The notes under the pieces are model-generated. The model was not told where the DNA came from and ran no database searches. It worked only from the letters and a program-made list of their open reading frames with translations. The position numbers were made by a program, and so were the translations under genes. From Bufo bufo (taxonomy: Eukaryota; Chordata; Amphibia; Anura; Bufonidae), in assembly GCF_905171765.1 (NCBI RefSeq), contig NC_053391.1, positions 190,474,559-190,538,558 on the forward strand: a DNA stretch of 64,000 bases, written 5' to 3'. Every line of letters starts with the position of its first letter. Position 1 is the first letter of the stretch. Below are positions 10,707 to 23,110 of the stretch, piece after piece.

Positions 10707-13119
10707 ATGAGTGATGCGCAACCATTATTGGCAGAGGATGTAGATAACAGGGATATGTCTCAGTCAGGCAGCATTACACACATGGACGTACGGTGTGATG
10801 ATGATGATGTTGTACCCGCTGCTGCTTCCTTTGCTGAGTTGTCAGATACAAGTGAAGCGGTTGATGATGACGATGTGTCCATGGATGTCACATGGGTGCC
10901 CGCTCGAAGAGAAGAAGAACAGGGGGAAAGTTCAGATGGGGAGACAGAGAGGAGGAGGAGACGAGTTGGAAGCAGGGGGAGGTCGTCGCAAGGAGCTAGT
11001 GGCACAGTCAGACAGCATGTATCGGCACCCGGGGTCAGCCAGACAGCACACCAATCAACGCATGCTGTTGCCACCACCAGAATACCGTCATTGCAAAGCT
11101 CAGCAGTGTGGCATTTTTTTGTGTGTCTGCCTCTGATAACAGCGATGCCATTTGCAACCTGTGCCAAAAGAAACTGAGTCGTGGGAAGTCCAACACCCAC
11201 CTAGGTACAACTGCTTTGCGAAGGCACATGATCTCACATCACCTATGGGATCAACACATGATGAGTACAAGCAGCACACAAACTCAAAGCCACCATCCTC
11301 CTCCTGGTCCAGCATCTTCAGCCACGTCAACCACTGCTGTCCTCCTTGCCCCCTCTCAACCACCCGCCACTCTGCCTCTCACTTTCAGCAGTTCCTGCTC
11401 ATCTGCCCACAGTCAGGTGTCTGTCAAGGAAATGTTTGAGCGTAAGAAGCCAATGTCACAGAGTCACCCCCTTGCCCGGCGTCTGACAGCTGGCTTGTTG
11501 GAACTCTTAGCCCGCCAGCTTTTACCATACAAGCTGGTGGAGACTGAGGCCTTCAAAAAATTTGTAGCTATTGGGACACCGCAGTGGAAGGTACCCGGCC
11601 GAATTTTTTTTTCACAAAAGGCAATCCCCAACCTGTACTCTATTGTGAAAAAAGAAGTCATGGCTTGTCTGGCACACAGTGTTGGGGCAAGGGTCCATCT
11701 GACTACTGATACCTGGTCTGCAAAGCACGGTCAGGGCAGGTATATCACGTACACTGCGCATTGGGTAAACCTGCTGACGGCTGCCAAGCATGGAATGCGT
11801 GGCTCTGCAGAGGAGTTGGTGACACTGCCACGACTTGCAGGCAGGCCTGCTGCCACCTCCTCTACTCCTCCTACTCCATCCTCTTCGCTAACCTCCTCGG
11901 CTGAGTCCTCTTCTGCATCTTGCTCCACATCAACTGCACCCCCCCAGCTCCCCAGGGGCTATTCCACATCCCGGATACGACAGTGTCACGCCGTCTTGGG
12001 GTTGACTTGCCTGAAAGCAGAGAGTCACACCGGACCAGCACTCCTGTCCGCCCTGAACGCACAGGTGGATCAGTGGCTGACCCTGCACCAACTGGAGATA
12101 GTCAAAGTGGTGTGTAACAACGGAAGCAATTTGTTGGCGGCATTGAATTTGACACATGTGCCGTGCATGGCACATGTGTTGAATCTGATCGTACAATGCT
12201 TTGTGCATAAGTACCCAGGCTTACAGGACGTCCTCAAGCAGGCCAGGAAGGTGTGTGGCCATTTCAGGCGTTCCTACACGGCCATGGCGCACTTTTCCGA
12301 TATTTAGCGGCAAAACAACATACCAGTGAGGCGCTTGATTTGCGACAGCCCGACACGTTGGAATTCAACACTCCTAATGTTCGACCGCCTGCTCCAACAA
12401 GAAAAAGCCGTCAACGAGTATTTGTACGACCGGGGTGCTAGGACAGCCTCTGCGGAGCTGGGTATTTTTTTGCCACGTTACTGGACACTCATGCGCAATG
12501 CCTGTAGGCTCATGCGTCCTTTTGAGGAGGTGACAAACCTAGTCAGTCACACCGAAGGCACCATCAGCGACATCATCCCATTTTTTTTCTTTCTGGAGCG
12601 TGCCCTGCGAAGAGTGCTGGATCAGGCCGTAGATGAGCGTGAAGAGGAAGAGTTGTGGTCACCATCACCACCAAAAACAGCCTTATCATCATCGCTTGCT
12701 GGACCTGCGGCAACACTGGAAGAGGAGTCTGAGGAAGAGGAGTCAGAGGAGGAATGTGGCTTTGAGGAGGAGGAAGACCAACCACAGCAGGCATCCCAGG
12801 GTGCTCGTTGTTGTCACCTATCTGGGACCCGTGGTGTTGTACGTGGCTGGGGGGGGAAGAACAGACCTTCAATGAGATCAGTGAGGACGAGGAACGGGAC
12901 ATGAATAGCTCGGCATCCAACCTTGTGCAAATGGGGTCTTTCATGCTGTCATGCCTGTTGAGGGACCCTCGTATAAAAAGGCTGAAGGAGAACAACCTGT
13001 ACTGGGTGGCCACGCTACTAGACCCCCGGTATAAGCAGAAATTGGCTGAAATGTTACCGAATTACCAGAAGTCGGAAAGGATGCAGCAGTTCCAAAACAA
13101 GTTAAAAAGTATGCTTTAA
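10707..13119 (+). pseudogene. hAT copy B transposase, N-terminal and core part (broken)
   Basis: Domains in order: an acidic/Ser-rich leader (ATG 10707, MSDAQPLL; the frame is open upstream, so the start is uncertain); BED zinc finger with CNLCQKKLSRG and LRRHMISHH (about 11150-11250); the first catalytic-Asp motif VHLTTDTWSA (about 11695-11720); VCNNGSNLLAALN and PCMAHVLNLIV (about 12105-12200); RRLICDSPTRWNST; YWVATLLDPRYKQ (about 12999-13040). Lesions: frameshift in a T-run near 11112-11118, in-frame TAG at 12305-12307, frameshift in a G-run near 12849-12856. The motif DNGSN seen in copies A and D is NNGSN here, so the second catalytic Asp is lost. The coding sequence then breaks at the Penelope insertion. 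Confidence 0.85.
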
Positions 13120-13309
13120 TTAGAGCCTACAATAACCCAAAAACAGTACCTCATTTCCCAACCTACTGCAACTTGGGGACAAAAAAAGAGCAAGGATTTT
13201 TACAAGGTAAAAAATCTCATTTTATTCAATATAAATCACATGATCATTACAGGTAATGCTCAAAAGGGACAGGACATGGAGACTGAGCCACAAAGGGCTA
13301 TACAATGTG

Positions 13310-13970
13310 GAGAATCACAATGGGGGATAATGTGACCATAAACAGCAGAGAACAACAATTAACCAGAGGCCGTGAACAAGAGTGTAGTTGCGGGTGCAAT
13401 TGCTGATCCTTAGTATATAAAAACTACCTGACTATTGTTCACAGCATCTGTCCAAGGATGCTGTGAGGTGTCAATGGACGGTGCAGTACTACTAATGAAG
13501 ATGGCATATAACAATGAACTGCAAGCCTCTCGTCCCACCCTGATCCAGCTGCCAAGTTACCTACCCATGTTGCTGCTGTAGAATGGTAACACGATTCCCC
13601 CACTGCTTCAACCTCGACACGTGTTTTGCCACGTAGGCTTCGTCAGGAGGTATAAACACAATAAGACAAACTTGGGCATATAAAGGCTAAAGAGGGATTA
13701 ATTATCACTCACCATGATCATCTGTACTGGGGGTGTGTTCCGGCGCGAACCGCCCATGTTGCAAGACTGCCTCCTTCAGCGCTCCCTGGTCATCAAAATG
13801 CGACCTGATTCCAGCACTTCCGGGTGGTAGTCATACAGAGCATTCTCCAGCCGCGTCATCCCCCAATCACATGATCGCTCACCGGTCACATGGTCCTGAC
13901 ATCATGGACATGTGATGTTAATTGTTGTTCTCTGCTGTTTATGGTCACATTATCCCCCATTGTGATTCTC
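13310..13970. repeat. 54-bp inverted repeat flanking a hammerhead-like motif
   Basis: Bases 13310-13363 (GAGAATCACAATGGGGGATA..) recur in reverse complement at 13917-13970, apparently without mismatches. They bracket the motif at 13615-13646. This resembles the inverted segments found in Penelope-like terminal repeats. Confidence 0.8.
13615..13646 (-). ncRNA. hammerhead-ribozyme-like motif in Penelope element 1
   Basis: On the minus strand: CTGACGAA, stem GCC/GGC, then AAAACACGTG. The same layout (CTGANGAA, stem, GAAACGCGT) occurs at 14957, 28221 and 32645. Penelope-like elements are known to carry hammerhead motifs in their terminal repeats. All copies here have one extra A before stem II compared with the textbook CUGANGA core, so activity is uncertain. 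Confidence 0.35.
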
Positions 13971-16565
13971 TCAATAGTAAAATATTACAGAAAGAGGCAG
14001 AGTGGACTCATAGGCTAAAGACAGTGAGCCCACTTAGCCTAAATGAGATACTGTCCTTTGGGTGTTTTATTTAGGCCCGATGCATCCAAAATACTCGAAA
14101 CCAACTGACAAGTGTAAAGATAAAAGAATATGGACGGAATAGGAATAATACTACATCTACCGAGATAGATTATAGTTATAATCATCAAAAAAGTAAGAGT
14201 GGTTGGGGGCTAACAATGGCCCTGGACACATCATGAATTTTTTATATTATGCATATAATCCAGGACTAACCTCCTCCCACTCTCAAAAAAGTCCCCTACC
14301 TATGTACCAGTGTACCCCCAAAAAAGTAATATACCTGAGGCCACATGTTTATATAATAAAAAAGATGACACTAGGAATGTCATCGGATTCAAATGCAGGA
14401 TAACCGTGACATATAACCAATTTCATAATGGACCAGACTAACGGTATCTGGACCAATTATGATACTATGCCACTGTACATGAACAAATAAATGCGTCTTG
14501 CAGGCATCTCTGTATATTCGACTTAATAATTGATGTACATGTCCATAGCATCTGCCATCGGACTCCCTGAGACGCATTAATATGACGTCGATGCGTTCCA
14601 CAGCAGCACGTTTATCCTAAATGTGGCTAATGACGCCGATGCGTTCCACACCAAACGCGAGGTATCTTAGGCCGCACCTGGACGCACGACACTGACGTCA
14701 TGCGTTCCACGGGGCTCTTTGTCAACCACTGCGCACGCGCATAGTGACGCACTTCCGGATCCGATCCCAATACAATGGAACGCACGCCGGGAAGCAGAGC
14801 GAGTGAGTAATTAATACACCAATTAGAGTTTATATGACCGTATATATAAGGGGGCAGTCTCAGACATCGGTCTGGACTGCAATCATTCAGCTGGGACACC
14901 ACCAAAAAAGCGATTGAGTTGACGGTTATTATACCGCACTTATATCATTTTGACCCCTGATGAATCTGACAGCACTGTCTGTCAGAGGAAACGCGTCGGG
15001 AACGACTTCTGGAAGAACATCTGAACAGGCCAGCACCAGGAGACCACAATAGGGCGAGAGTAATAGGGCCAGCCACCGAGAAGTGGGGTCGCTCCTTAGG
15101 GGGTGATTCTCCCGCATATAGGCGGGAGACCTCTCCGCTTTTAGGCAGGAGAATAACAGCTTATTAGGGACATTCTCCTGTCTGACCTATTATCCAAGTG
15201 ACCCAGCAACCTAACATCGTTTGAAACCACTTTTTTCAGCAGACAAAGGGGGACCATCACGGATCCAATCAATCACCCAAGCAGTCTGGATATCAAGATC
15301 ACACATCCTCCATGCAACAAACCGTGAGTGGTGATCATAATAAGTGGTCAAACCATATTGCAATTCACTACCTATTATATTGGACCACGTCTATTTATGC
15401 GTAATATTTTGTTGGATATACATACACGTGGTACCAAGTGATTATTGCGGATCTATATGCCTGTTCAGTTTTCTCTCCTACATGCAGTCAATAGTACTAA
15501 CATTGTGGGACATATTTTTTATATATATTATCTGATAAAAGTTAAGTTTTAGTAGGATAACAAATCAGTGATATAGAATATATCTTTAAATTACCATGAT
15601 TAAATTGTAGGGAGAAGGAAAGGGGAGGGAGGGAAACCATCCACTCATCCATTCATACAGGGAAGGCAAAAATGTAAATCACTGAATGGATACATGATCT
15701 TTACATTTAGCCAAAACCTACGTGCAAGAGAATAAAGTGCATGTGTGCTCGAATAGCTTATATGATCACAATGACATTTAATGTCAATAATTATTACCAA
15801 AATATAAAAAATGTATTACATAGTGAGCGGATCCAACCTCCAATAGCTGGCTGCAGGGCGACTGATCCCAGGAAAAATTGTGAATCAGCCGCGCCGCAAC
15901 CGCCAGTGGTGGGTCAGATCCGTCCCAACTCCAAGTGAGTGAGGTTCATGTCCAAATGAGGATGGAACAGACCCACCCATAAGGTGGCCCAGTCCCCCAT
16001 CAGATGGACAATATGCCTTGTGATTCCCCAAACAGGTGCTGAATACAATGCTGCTGATGCACCCACCGCCCAGTGGGCACAGCAGAGAAGCCAATCCACA
16101 AACCGGAGTTGTCCTGTCTGCCGTGCGCAGTGGGAGGTGGGTTACACCACAGCCACATGAAAAATAACAAATATATGGGTCAGCTGTCCACCTAAGGGCG
16201 GACTGAACCACCCATAATTATGGGACGCACGTCCTATGAAAACACCAAAAGTGTATACAATACATAATCTATGTTAGTCATCAATGTGACAAAAATATAA
16301 AATATGAACATGATAGTGCCAAGAAAATGTACAGGTTGCTTCTTCTCTGATGATGAGTGACAGTCCCATGAAGAGTGTTCAAAAGCGGGTCCAATATGAA
16401 GATACCCCATATCTCCCTCTCAAATCACATCATGCAATTGACAGGTTTTCTTATGGTTCGTGGTTATCTACCATCCAATCTTACTCCATCTTAAATCTAA
16501 ACAAAAAATGACAATTAGACACATACATATAAACAAACTTATTTGCCCATAGTAAAATTCACGTC
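13971..16565. other. Penelope element 1 3' region; no coding sequence recognised
   Basis: This 2.6-kb stretch lies downstream of the endonuclease frame. It has three short repeats of TGACGTCGATGCGTTCCAC type (near 14582, 14630, 14692), a small inverted repeat around GGCGGGAGA (15110-15160), and the motif at 14957. Some of it could be a further unrecognised insertion. I see no domain in its open frames. Confidence 0.4.
14957..15000 (+). ncRNA. hammerhead-like motif, plus strand
   Basis: CTGATGAA is followed by an 8-bp stem TCTGACAG/CTGTCAGA, then GGAAACGCGTCGGG. The layout matches the CTGANGAA-stem-GAAACGCGT pattern in the intact Penelope element at 32645. Orientation is opposite to Penelope element 1. 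Confidence 0.35.
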
Positions 16566-17711
16566 TTACAAAAAGGACTTGAAGCTATTATATTCATTTA
16601 ACCCACTTGGAACCTCTGTATCAAGCACAGTAATCCATTTTGTTTCTTTTTGTAGTAACTCCTTCTTTGCGTCACCACCTCGCACCCCCAACCTAACTCT
16701 GTCAATACCTCTTACCCTCAGGACACTCGGGTCACTATTATGGTACTTGAGGAAATGCCGTGGAACAGATTGTAATTCATCCACGTCCTGATCTTTACAT
16801 TGTGAGGCTGTGCGGATTTTGCTGGCATGTTCCAATATCCGAGTTTTCAAGGCTCTTGTTGTCATGCCGATATAAATCAATCGGCACGGACAAGTTAGCC
16901 AATATACGACTCTCTCAGTGGTGCAGGTTATATAGTGAACGATCTTAAATTCCGCGTCCCCGGAGGCGTCATAGAAAGTGGTGGAACGTTCCATGTACAT
17001 ACATGCGGCACATTTCCCACAAGCTTTCAAACCCCATGGAGGACCTTTGCCCCCAAAGATTCCCCTGGGAATGTCTGCTACATAATGGCTCCTTGTCAGC
17101 ATATCCTTCAGGGTTCTGGACCTTCTCCAAGTGATTTGGGGATAATTGGGTAGGGATGACCGCAGATCCCTGTCAGTCATCAACACTGACCAATGCCTTT
17201 TTTCATTATTTCCTGCTTTCTACGCCATTCACTGTTAAAGGGAGTGATGAATCTAACTGGGCCATCTTTAGGTTTCTCAAATGGCTTTTTTGTACAGAGT
17301 AAGGCCCCCCTCGTCTTGCTTTTGGCCATCTCATAGCCCTTTGTCACCACCCCTATCTGGTATCCCCTGTCTAGGAAACGTTTCGTGAGGTCTGAAGATT
17401 GTTGTTCAAACCTCTCCTCCTTGGAGCATATACGCCTCATCCTCATAAATTGGCCTTTTGGTATGGCCTGTATTACCTTGGGGTAGTGTGATGAAGTGGC
17501 ATGCAACAATGCATTCACCGAAGTGGGTTTTTTATGCACATCTGTCGCTACCATCCCCCCATTCTCCTTTTTAATGATAATATCAAGGAAGTCCACCTCA
17601 ACTGGGCTGTACTTCCAAGTGAGCCTGATATTAAACTCATTAACATTGAGGGCGGCGAGGAAGTTATCCAACTGCGACGTGGAGCCCTGCCAGATGAAAA
17701 AAACGTCGTCG
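16566..17711 (-). pseudogene. Penelope element 1: end of reverse transcriptase and GIY-YIG endonuclease
   Basis: Minus strand, two frames joined by a frameshift near 17183. The upstream part (17711-17180) starts inside the catalytic RT motif at DDVFFIWQG, then VDFLDIIIKKENG, HKKPTSVNALLHA and GQFMRMRRICSKEERF, all typical of Penelope RT. The downstream part carries CGKCAACMYM and the GIY-YIG endonuclease VVYWLTCPCRLIYIGMTTR with Arg in LKTRILEHASK, ending GLNEYNSFKSFL and stop at 16566. The intact homologue in this window is 29777-32065. The missing N-terminal half of the catalytic motif is at 19783. Confidence 0.85.
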
Positions 17712-17954
17712 ACAGAGGCGTACATAGAAATCATTAGGCCCCATAGCAAAAATCTGAATTGGGCCCCTAACCCCACCCACTACCCACCCGTGGCCCATTC
17801 TACTACTAATTAAACCGTTAGGGATAAATAACTAAAAAACTAACAAAAAAATAATATTTTCCCATAAGGTTTTGCTCTGGAAATTATTAACGTATATTTA
17901 AGTAGACATGGTTCCATACGTATGTAGCCTACTACTGACAATATAAAGCCTTAA

Positions 17955-18150
17955 AAGGGTATTCTCGTTTCAAACTATTCCCTATCCACAAGATGTGTAC
18001 ACTGCTCAAATATCTCCGGAATTTCCATAGAAATTAATAGAATGGCCGTGCACATGTGCGACTGGCCCCTCTGATCATTTCAGGCTTCAGGGGATACAGG
18101 GCCTCCATTCTCATGGATAGGGGATAACTTGAAAGAACCTGAATAACCCT
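17955..18150. mobile_element. 196-bp MITE with TTAA duplication
   Basis: TTAA at 17951-17954 and 18151-18154 flanks the ends AAGGGTATTCTCG / GAATAACCCT, which are inverted. TTAA duplication is the piggyBac-type signature. Confidence 0.6.
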
Positions 18151-18156
18151 TTAAAG

Positions 18157-18246
18157 TAGGGATGTCCAACCTGCAGCCGTCCAGCTACTGCAAAACTGCA
18201 ACTTCCATCATGCAACAGCTGTAGGAACGCAGGTTGGACATCCCTA
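18157..18246. mobile_element. 90-bp inverted-repeat element
   Basis: TAGGGATGTCCAACCTGC at the left end is inverted as GCAGGTTGGACATCCCTA at the right end. It is a short hairpin MITE. Confidence 0.65.
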
Positions 18247-18302
18247 ACTTAAAGTACATGTAAACTAAATGAAGTTTATTAGAAACTATTTTAAGTGACT
18301 TA

Positions 18303-18668
18303 GGGTACTTTCACACTTGCGGCAGGACGGATCCGACAGGCTGTTCACCATGTCGGATCCGTCCTGCGGCTATTTCGCTGTGCCACCGGACCGCCGCTCC
18401 GTCCCCATTGACTATAATGGGGACGGGGGCGGAGCTCCGGCGCAGCACGGCAGTGCACGGCGAAAGCCGCCGGACTAAAAAACCTGACATGCAGTCATTT
18501 TAGTCCGGCGGCCTTTCGCCGTGCACCGCCGTGCTGCGCCGGAGCTCCACCGCCGTCCCCATTATAGTCAATGGGGACGGAGTGGCGGTCCGGCGAAATA
18601 GCAGCAGGACGGATCCGACATGGTGAACAGCCTGTCGGACCCGTCCTGCTGCAAGTGTGAAAGTAGCC
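18303..18668. mobile_element. 366-bp palindromic MITE, PIF/Harbinger-like
   Basis: Termini GGGTACTTTCACACTTGC and, inverted, GGCTACTTTCACACTTGC, with TTA/TAA at the flanks. The two arms of about 170 bp are almost fully complementary (GGACGGATCCGACA words), centred near 18486. The 3-bp TWA target and GG.. termini fit PIF/Harbinger. Confidence 0.7.
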
Positions 18669-19782
18669 TAAATGACTTTTTCTAAGATTTTTTATTTTTT
18701 TTGTATGAGAAACAGGCACCTGAAATTCAAGTGCCTATAGTGCTTAATAATCCATACTTTCGTACACCGCTGATATGACAGTGGTGTACAGAAGTACAGA
18801 TTTCACTAGGGCTGCAGCGAGCGATGTACAGCACACATCACTCTTCCTGCCTGTCTGCTAAAGCCTGGCACAGTGGGCACAGGCAGGAAGAGCGATTTAT
18901 ATGCCAGTAGAGCTGAAGGAGGGCAAGGCAGGAGCTTGCATAGCATCGTTCCTCCTGCTTGTGCCCACTCTGCACAACACCCCCCCTCCATGAACTCTTC
19001 TTAATGCTAATGTGACAGAGTTCACTGTAAGGGGGGGGGGGGGGGAGCTGCTAGGGCATCGTTGTCTATATAAGCATCAACAGCAAGCAGTGTTAATGGG
19101 GGGGGGGGGGCTGCTTGAGGCACATTGTTCTGTATATGATAAGATTATGTAGAGGGCAGTGTGCCCCCCCTTCCCTCGAACTCTGCTTGCTGCTGCCCCC
19201 TCACACTAACCATTCGCCCCTCCCCCACACTTCCCCATTAACTTTTTTTTAACTTTTGACGGTGCACAGCTGCACACTACTTACATTGTCCGTAGCTGTG
19301 CAGGGCACGCTCTCTGGACACATTACCAGTCTCTGGGGATTGGAGTTAACTGAGCCGGGCAGGCAGCGCAGTGGAAGACAAGTGTAGCATCATCCCGCCC
19401 GCTCAGTCCTGTCTCTGTCTACTGAGCTAGGCTAGCCAATCAGCATCAGGCTATTAACGCTGCTAAATGCTGATTGGCCGGTTCAACACTCAGCAGACAG
19501 ACAGACAGAGGAAAGCGCACTGGCATAGGCTGGCTGGGCACTGTCTGTCACTGCAGGAGCTGGCAGGAAGATTGATAAAATATGTAAGGGGAGGGGGGCC
19601 CTGAGCACAGGGGAAGCAGGGCCCGTCTGAGCCCCAGATAGGGAGAAGTGATAGTGGAGCCACAGCAGCTATGTCAGTGTAATTAGGGGCGGGGCCTTCC
19701 ATCCACTCCAGGCCCCCCCCTTCACGGGCCCCATAGCAGCCGCGTGGTCTGCCTCTATTGTAGGTACGCCACTGGTCGTTGA

Positions 19783-21108
19783 TATACCTCGACCAGAGCT
19801 GGGCCGCATCAAAACCCACCGAATTCTGGATGATTTCTCCCTCCCACAGCCCCAGGAACAAATTTGCATACGAGGGCGCACAAGGCGCCCCCATCGCAGT
19901 CCCCTGGAGCTGTAGGAAGAAGCAATCTTTGAAAAGAAAATAATTATGAGTTAATAAGAATTCCAATAACTTCAAAAGTAACTCAATTAAATCATCGTCC
20001 AGATTCGTCATTGTAAGAAAGTACCTAGACGCCCTCAGGCCCTGGTCAGGACTCCACGTCGCAGGTGACTAAAAGCATGTCATCATCAAGGCACAAGCCA
20101 TCCATTCGCCTCAACATATCAGATGTATCCTGCACAAAGGATGGCAGGGTCTCCACACAGCCCTTAAGATAGAAGTCAATGAACTTCCCAATATTGGCAC
20201 ACAATCCACCAATCCCCGAGACGATGGGTCGTCCCGGTGGATTGGTGGCGTTTTTGTGTACCTTGGGCAACAAGTATAATGTGGGGCTGACTGGAGACTC
20301 CACCATCAACCCTTCCATCATTTTGGAGCTGATAACATTATGGGTCACTGCCTCCTGCAGTAGCATATATAATTCCGCCTGATATTTAACCGAGGGGTTG
20401 CCATCCAGGTGCATGTAACATGCTTTTTCATTAAGTTGCCTGAAGGCCTCCCGCTCGTACATCTGCACCGGCCAGATCACGACATTACCCCCCTTGTCTG
20501 CCTGTTTAATAACCACCTCTTTGAGAGATTTTATTACCTCAAAGCTTTCCTTTGTGGTGGAGTTAGATTGTCTCTGTATTTTTTTGGGGAGATTTTCTTA
20601 AAATCCTCTTTCACCAACTTGGTAAATATATCCACCACTGGACAGAGTGATCTAGGGGGGAACGTCTGTGATCTCCGGTGCAGGTGCACGGGGGCAGGCA
20701 TCCCAGGCTGGCTCTCCTGTTCCTCTAAGAGGGACATGAGATCCTGAAGCGCCTGTTGTTCAGTTACATTCATAGGTACTGATTTATCATCCTTCTTGTT
20801 GAAGTATTTCTTCAACAATAATTTACGGGAGAAAAGTTCTAAATCTTTCACTGCCTCAAAGAAGTCAAAATTCCCAACAGGGGAAAAGGATAGGCCTTTT
20901 TGTAACACTTGTATCTGGGGAACACTAATGGTAATACTAAATAAATTCATTACCTTCAGTTCTTGGATTTTTTGTTCTTGTCGCTGTTGTTCCCATTTGT
21001 TCTCTTCTGAGATGGGGTACGTAAATTGTACTTCTCTTTGTCCACGTCTGGGCCTCGCCCAGGCTTTGGAGGCTCTCCTAAAAAAGGTTGTCCACATTCT
21101 TCTTCAGA
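19783..21108 (-). pseudogene. Penelope element 1: N-terminal domain and reverse transcriptase part
   Basis: Minus strand. 21108-20534 holds an N-terminal segment (KYNLRTPSQKR tail, then LQKGLSFSPVGNFDFFEAVKDLELF). After a frameshift, 20516-20046 gives VIKQADKGGNVVIW, LYLLPKVHKNATNPPGRP, IVSGIGGLCANIGKFID and LLVTCDVES. 20011-19783 gives FLLTHNYFLFKDCFFLQLQG, TAMGAPCAPSYANLFLG and WSRYIND, where the hAT-type insertion cuts the catalytic motif. Its continuation DVFFIWQG is at 17711. Frame changes occur near 20530 and 20030. Confidence 0.85.
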
Positions 21109-21116
21109 ATGCTTTA

Positions 21117-21609
21117 CACAGCGCATAAGGGTGATGTCACAGCACAACGGGAATCTAACAGAGAAAGAGGTGAAAGTAATCCTCCTCCTACCACAACGGC
21201 AAGGACAGGACGCTTTACAGACGTGTTGTTGATGGAGGACATGCAGAGCTTTTTAAGTCCTACGCATCGCCACAGCCCTTCGGGGTCCACCCTCAGAGAA
21301 CGACTCGACCAACAGGTAGCAGACTACCTCGCCTTAACTTCAGATATCGACACTCTGAGGAGCGATGAACCCCTTGACTACTGGGTGTGCAGGCTTGACC
21401 TGTGGCCTGAGCTATCCCAATTTGCGATAGAACTTCTGGCCTGCCCCGCTTCAAGTGTCCTGTCAGAAAGGACCTTCAGCGCAGCAGGAGGTATTGTCAC
21501 TGAGAAGAGAAGTCGCATAGGTCAAAAAAGTCTAGATTACCTTACCTTTATTAGGATAAATGAGGCATGGATCCCGAAGGGACTGACAGTGGGGGATGCA
21601 TTTGACTAA
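21117..21609 (+). pseudogene. hAT copy B transposase, C-terminal part
   Basis: After the Penelope insertion the hAT frame resumes directly: YTAHKGDVTAQRESN follows KLKSML of the left half through the duplicated ATGCTTTA. It contains LFxxxADYLAL-like linker residues, YWVCRLDLWPELSQFAI, and the hAT dimerisation block LLACPASSVLSERTF..SAAGGIVTEKRSR, then RINEAWIPKG and TAA at 21607-21609. This half is uninterrupted. Removing bases 13119-21116 rejoins the frame. Confidence 0.85.
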
Positions 21610-22359
21610 AAAAGGCCTGATGAGATGCCTTGGTCTAAAAATGGTCCACACGCTGCTGTATTTAATCTCTGAATGCCGGATGACTTGCGTGACTTCTCCG
21701 CCACCAACTAGGGTTCAAGCCGCAATGTTTTAGTGCACTTTCTGCCTGGAAAACATCAATTTTTCAGGTATGTGTACATGCCTAATTATTCTGGCCTCTG
21801 GTGCTGCACTGTGGCTGCAAAAACAAAACAAAAAAAAGGCACATACATGTGTCAATTCCCCTTCGTGATCGTTACCTTTTTGTGGTGAAGGGGCTTGCGT
21901 ATCACAATGAAGCGATCACCTCTATGAGTGTGTTGGCAATGTTGGCACACCCCAGATGATAAGGTCGTTGCTTCATTGTGAACAGACCAAAAGCGATCGG
22001 CTGGATAATTTTGCATAGAAAAAACATTAATTTTCTTTGTGATCATCTAAGGTGATCATTAAAGCCTACTAGGCCAACAATAGGCCCACACTGCAGAATC
22101 ATTGTTTTCTGGGTCACTTAACTGTCAATGAACTACCTCAGCACGACCATAGGCTTTGAAAAACCGCCATCGCCTGCAATCTCCCAAACGTGCGCACGAG
22201 CACAGTCATCACTACACCAAGATTGACGCATAGAGGAATAAAATTTATGTCATGAGTGTGTCAACTATTGACAACTCTTTGCGGTTGTCTAAAATCTATT
22301 CGATACACGTCCCCTGATAGGGGACGTAACAGGGATTAAACTGATAAGAATAGTACTGC
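21610..22359 (+). other. hAT copy B 3' untranslated region
   Basis: Non-coding sequence after the transposase stop. A segment with TCTAAAATCTATTCGATAC..CCCCTGATAGGGGAC (about 22285-22350) recurs at about 22465-22534 as a direct repeat. Confidence 0.5.
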
Positions 22360-23110
22360 TTAACACACCACTCATATAGGGTGGCACAGTACATTGCACG
22401 GCGCACGCACATTGCCCCGATTTGGAAGTAAGAGGACCGACCAACCATCTTTTTCAATCTCCCGGTTCCTAAAATCTATTCCATACATCGGCCCCTGATA
22501 GGGGACAAAACAGAGATTAAACTGGTAAGAACAGATTTTTTTAATAAAAAAAAAAAGAGGACAGCCTCTACGGAGCTGGGTATTTTTTGGGAGCGCTACT
22601 GAACGCTCATGCACAATGGCTGTAGGCTCATGCGTCCAAACCCAAGGCAACATCATCGACCTCATCCCAAATGCGTTTTTTCTGGAGCGTGCCCTGCGAA
22701 GAGTGCTGGATCAGGCCGTAGATGAGCATGAAGAGGAAGAGTTGTGGTCACCATCACCACCAGAAGCATCCTTGTTGTCGTCGATTGCTGGACCTGCGGC
22801 AATGCAAAGAGAGGAGTCTGAAGAAGAGGAGTCAGAGGAGGAAGGTGACTTTGAGGAGGTGGAAGACCAACCACAGCAGGCGTCCCAGGGAGCTTGTTGT
22901 CACCTTTCGGGGACCCTTGGTGTTGTACGTGGCTGGGCGGAGGAAGAGACCTTCAATGACATCAGTGAGGACAAGGAACGGGACATGGCTAGCTTGGTAT
23001 CCAACCTTGTGCAAATGGGAAGTTTGCAGTTGTGCAAATGGACTGTTTGCGGTTGTTTGCGGTGCGTTAAACGGGGAGTTTGGTCTGTCACTGTAAAGCG
23101 GGCGTAACCC
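22360..23110 (+). pseudogene. second hAT fragment (internal deletion derivative)
   Basis: 22370-22402 (ACCACTCATATAGGGTGGCA) repeats the 5' UTR block at 10427-10450. 22557-23030 repeats the coding block at about 12450-12960 (FFLERALRRVLDQAVDE, then a Glu-rich run). The order is 5' UTR piece, coding piece, then the common 3' end of hAT copy B. This looks like a non-autonomous derivative or a duplication joined to the 3' end. Not translatable as a transposase. Confidence 0.65.

Larger units (their letters stand above)
17712..19774. mobile_element. hAT-type non-autonomous element inside the Penelope RT catalytic motif
   Basis: The ends are CAGAGGCGTACATAG (17712) and, inverted, CAGTGGCGTACCTAC (ending 19774). 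The flanks are 8-bp duplications GTCGTCGA (17704-17711) and GTCGTTGA (19775-19782), 7 of 8 matching. The same terminal motif is found at 36501 and 60741. No transposase is recognised. The interior has the three small elements at 17955, 18157 and 18303, G-runs near 19030 and 19100, and no gene. Confidence 0.85.
13119..21108 (-). mobile_element. Penelope-like retroelement 1, 5'-truncated, inserted in hAT copy B
   Basis: The target duplication ATGCTTTA occurs at 13111-13118 and 21109-21116. The element reads on the minus strand: truncated ORF1-like tail and N-terminal domain (21108-20534), reverse transcriptase (20516 down to about 17640, interrupted), GIY-YIG endonuclease (to 16566), then a long 3' non-coding region (16565-13119). 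5' truncation and a short variable target duplication fit target-primed reverse transcription. Frameshifts and a 2-kb insertion make it inactive. Confidence 0.8.
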
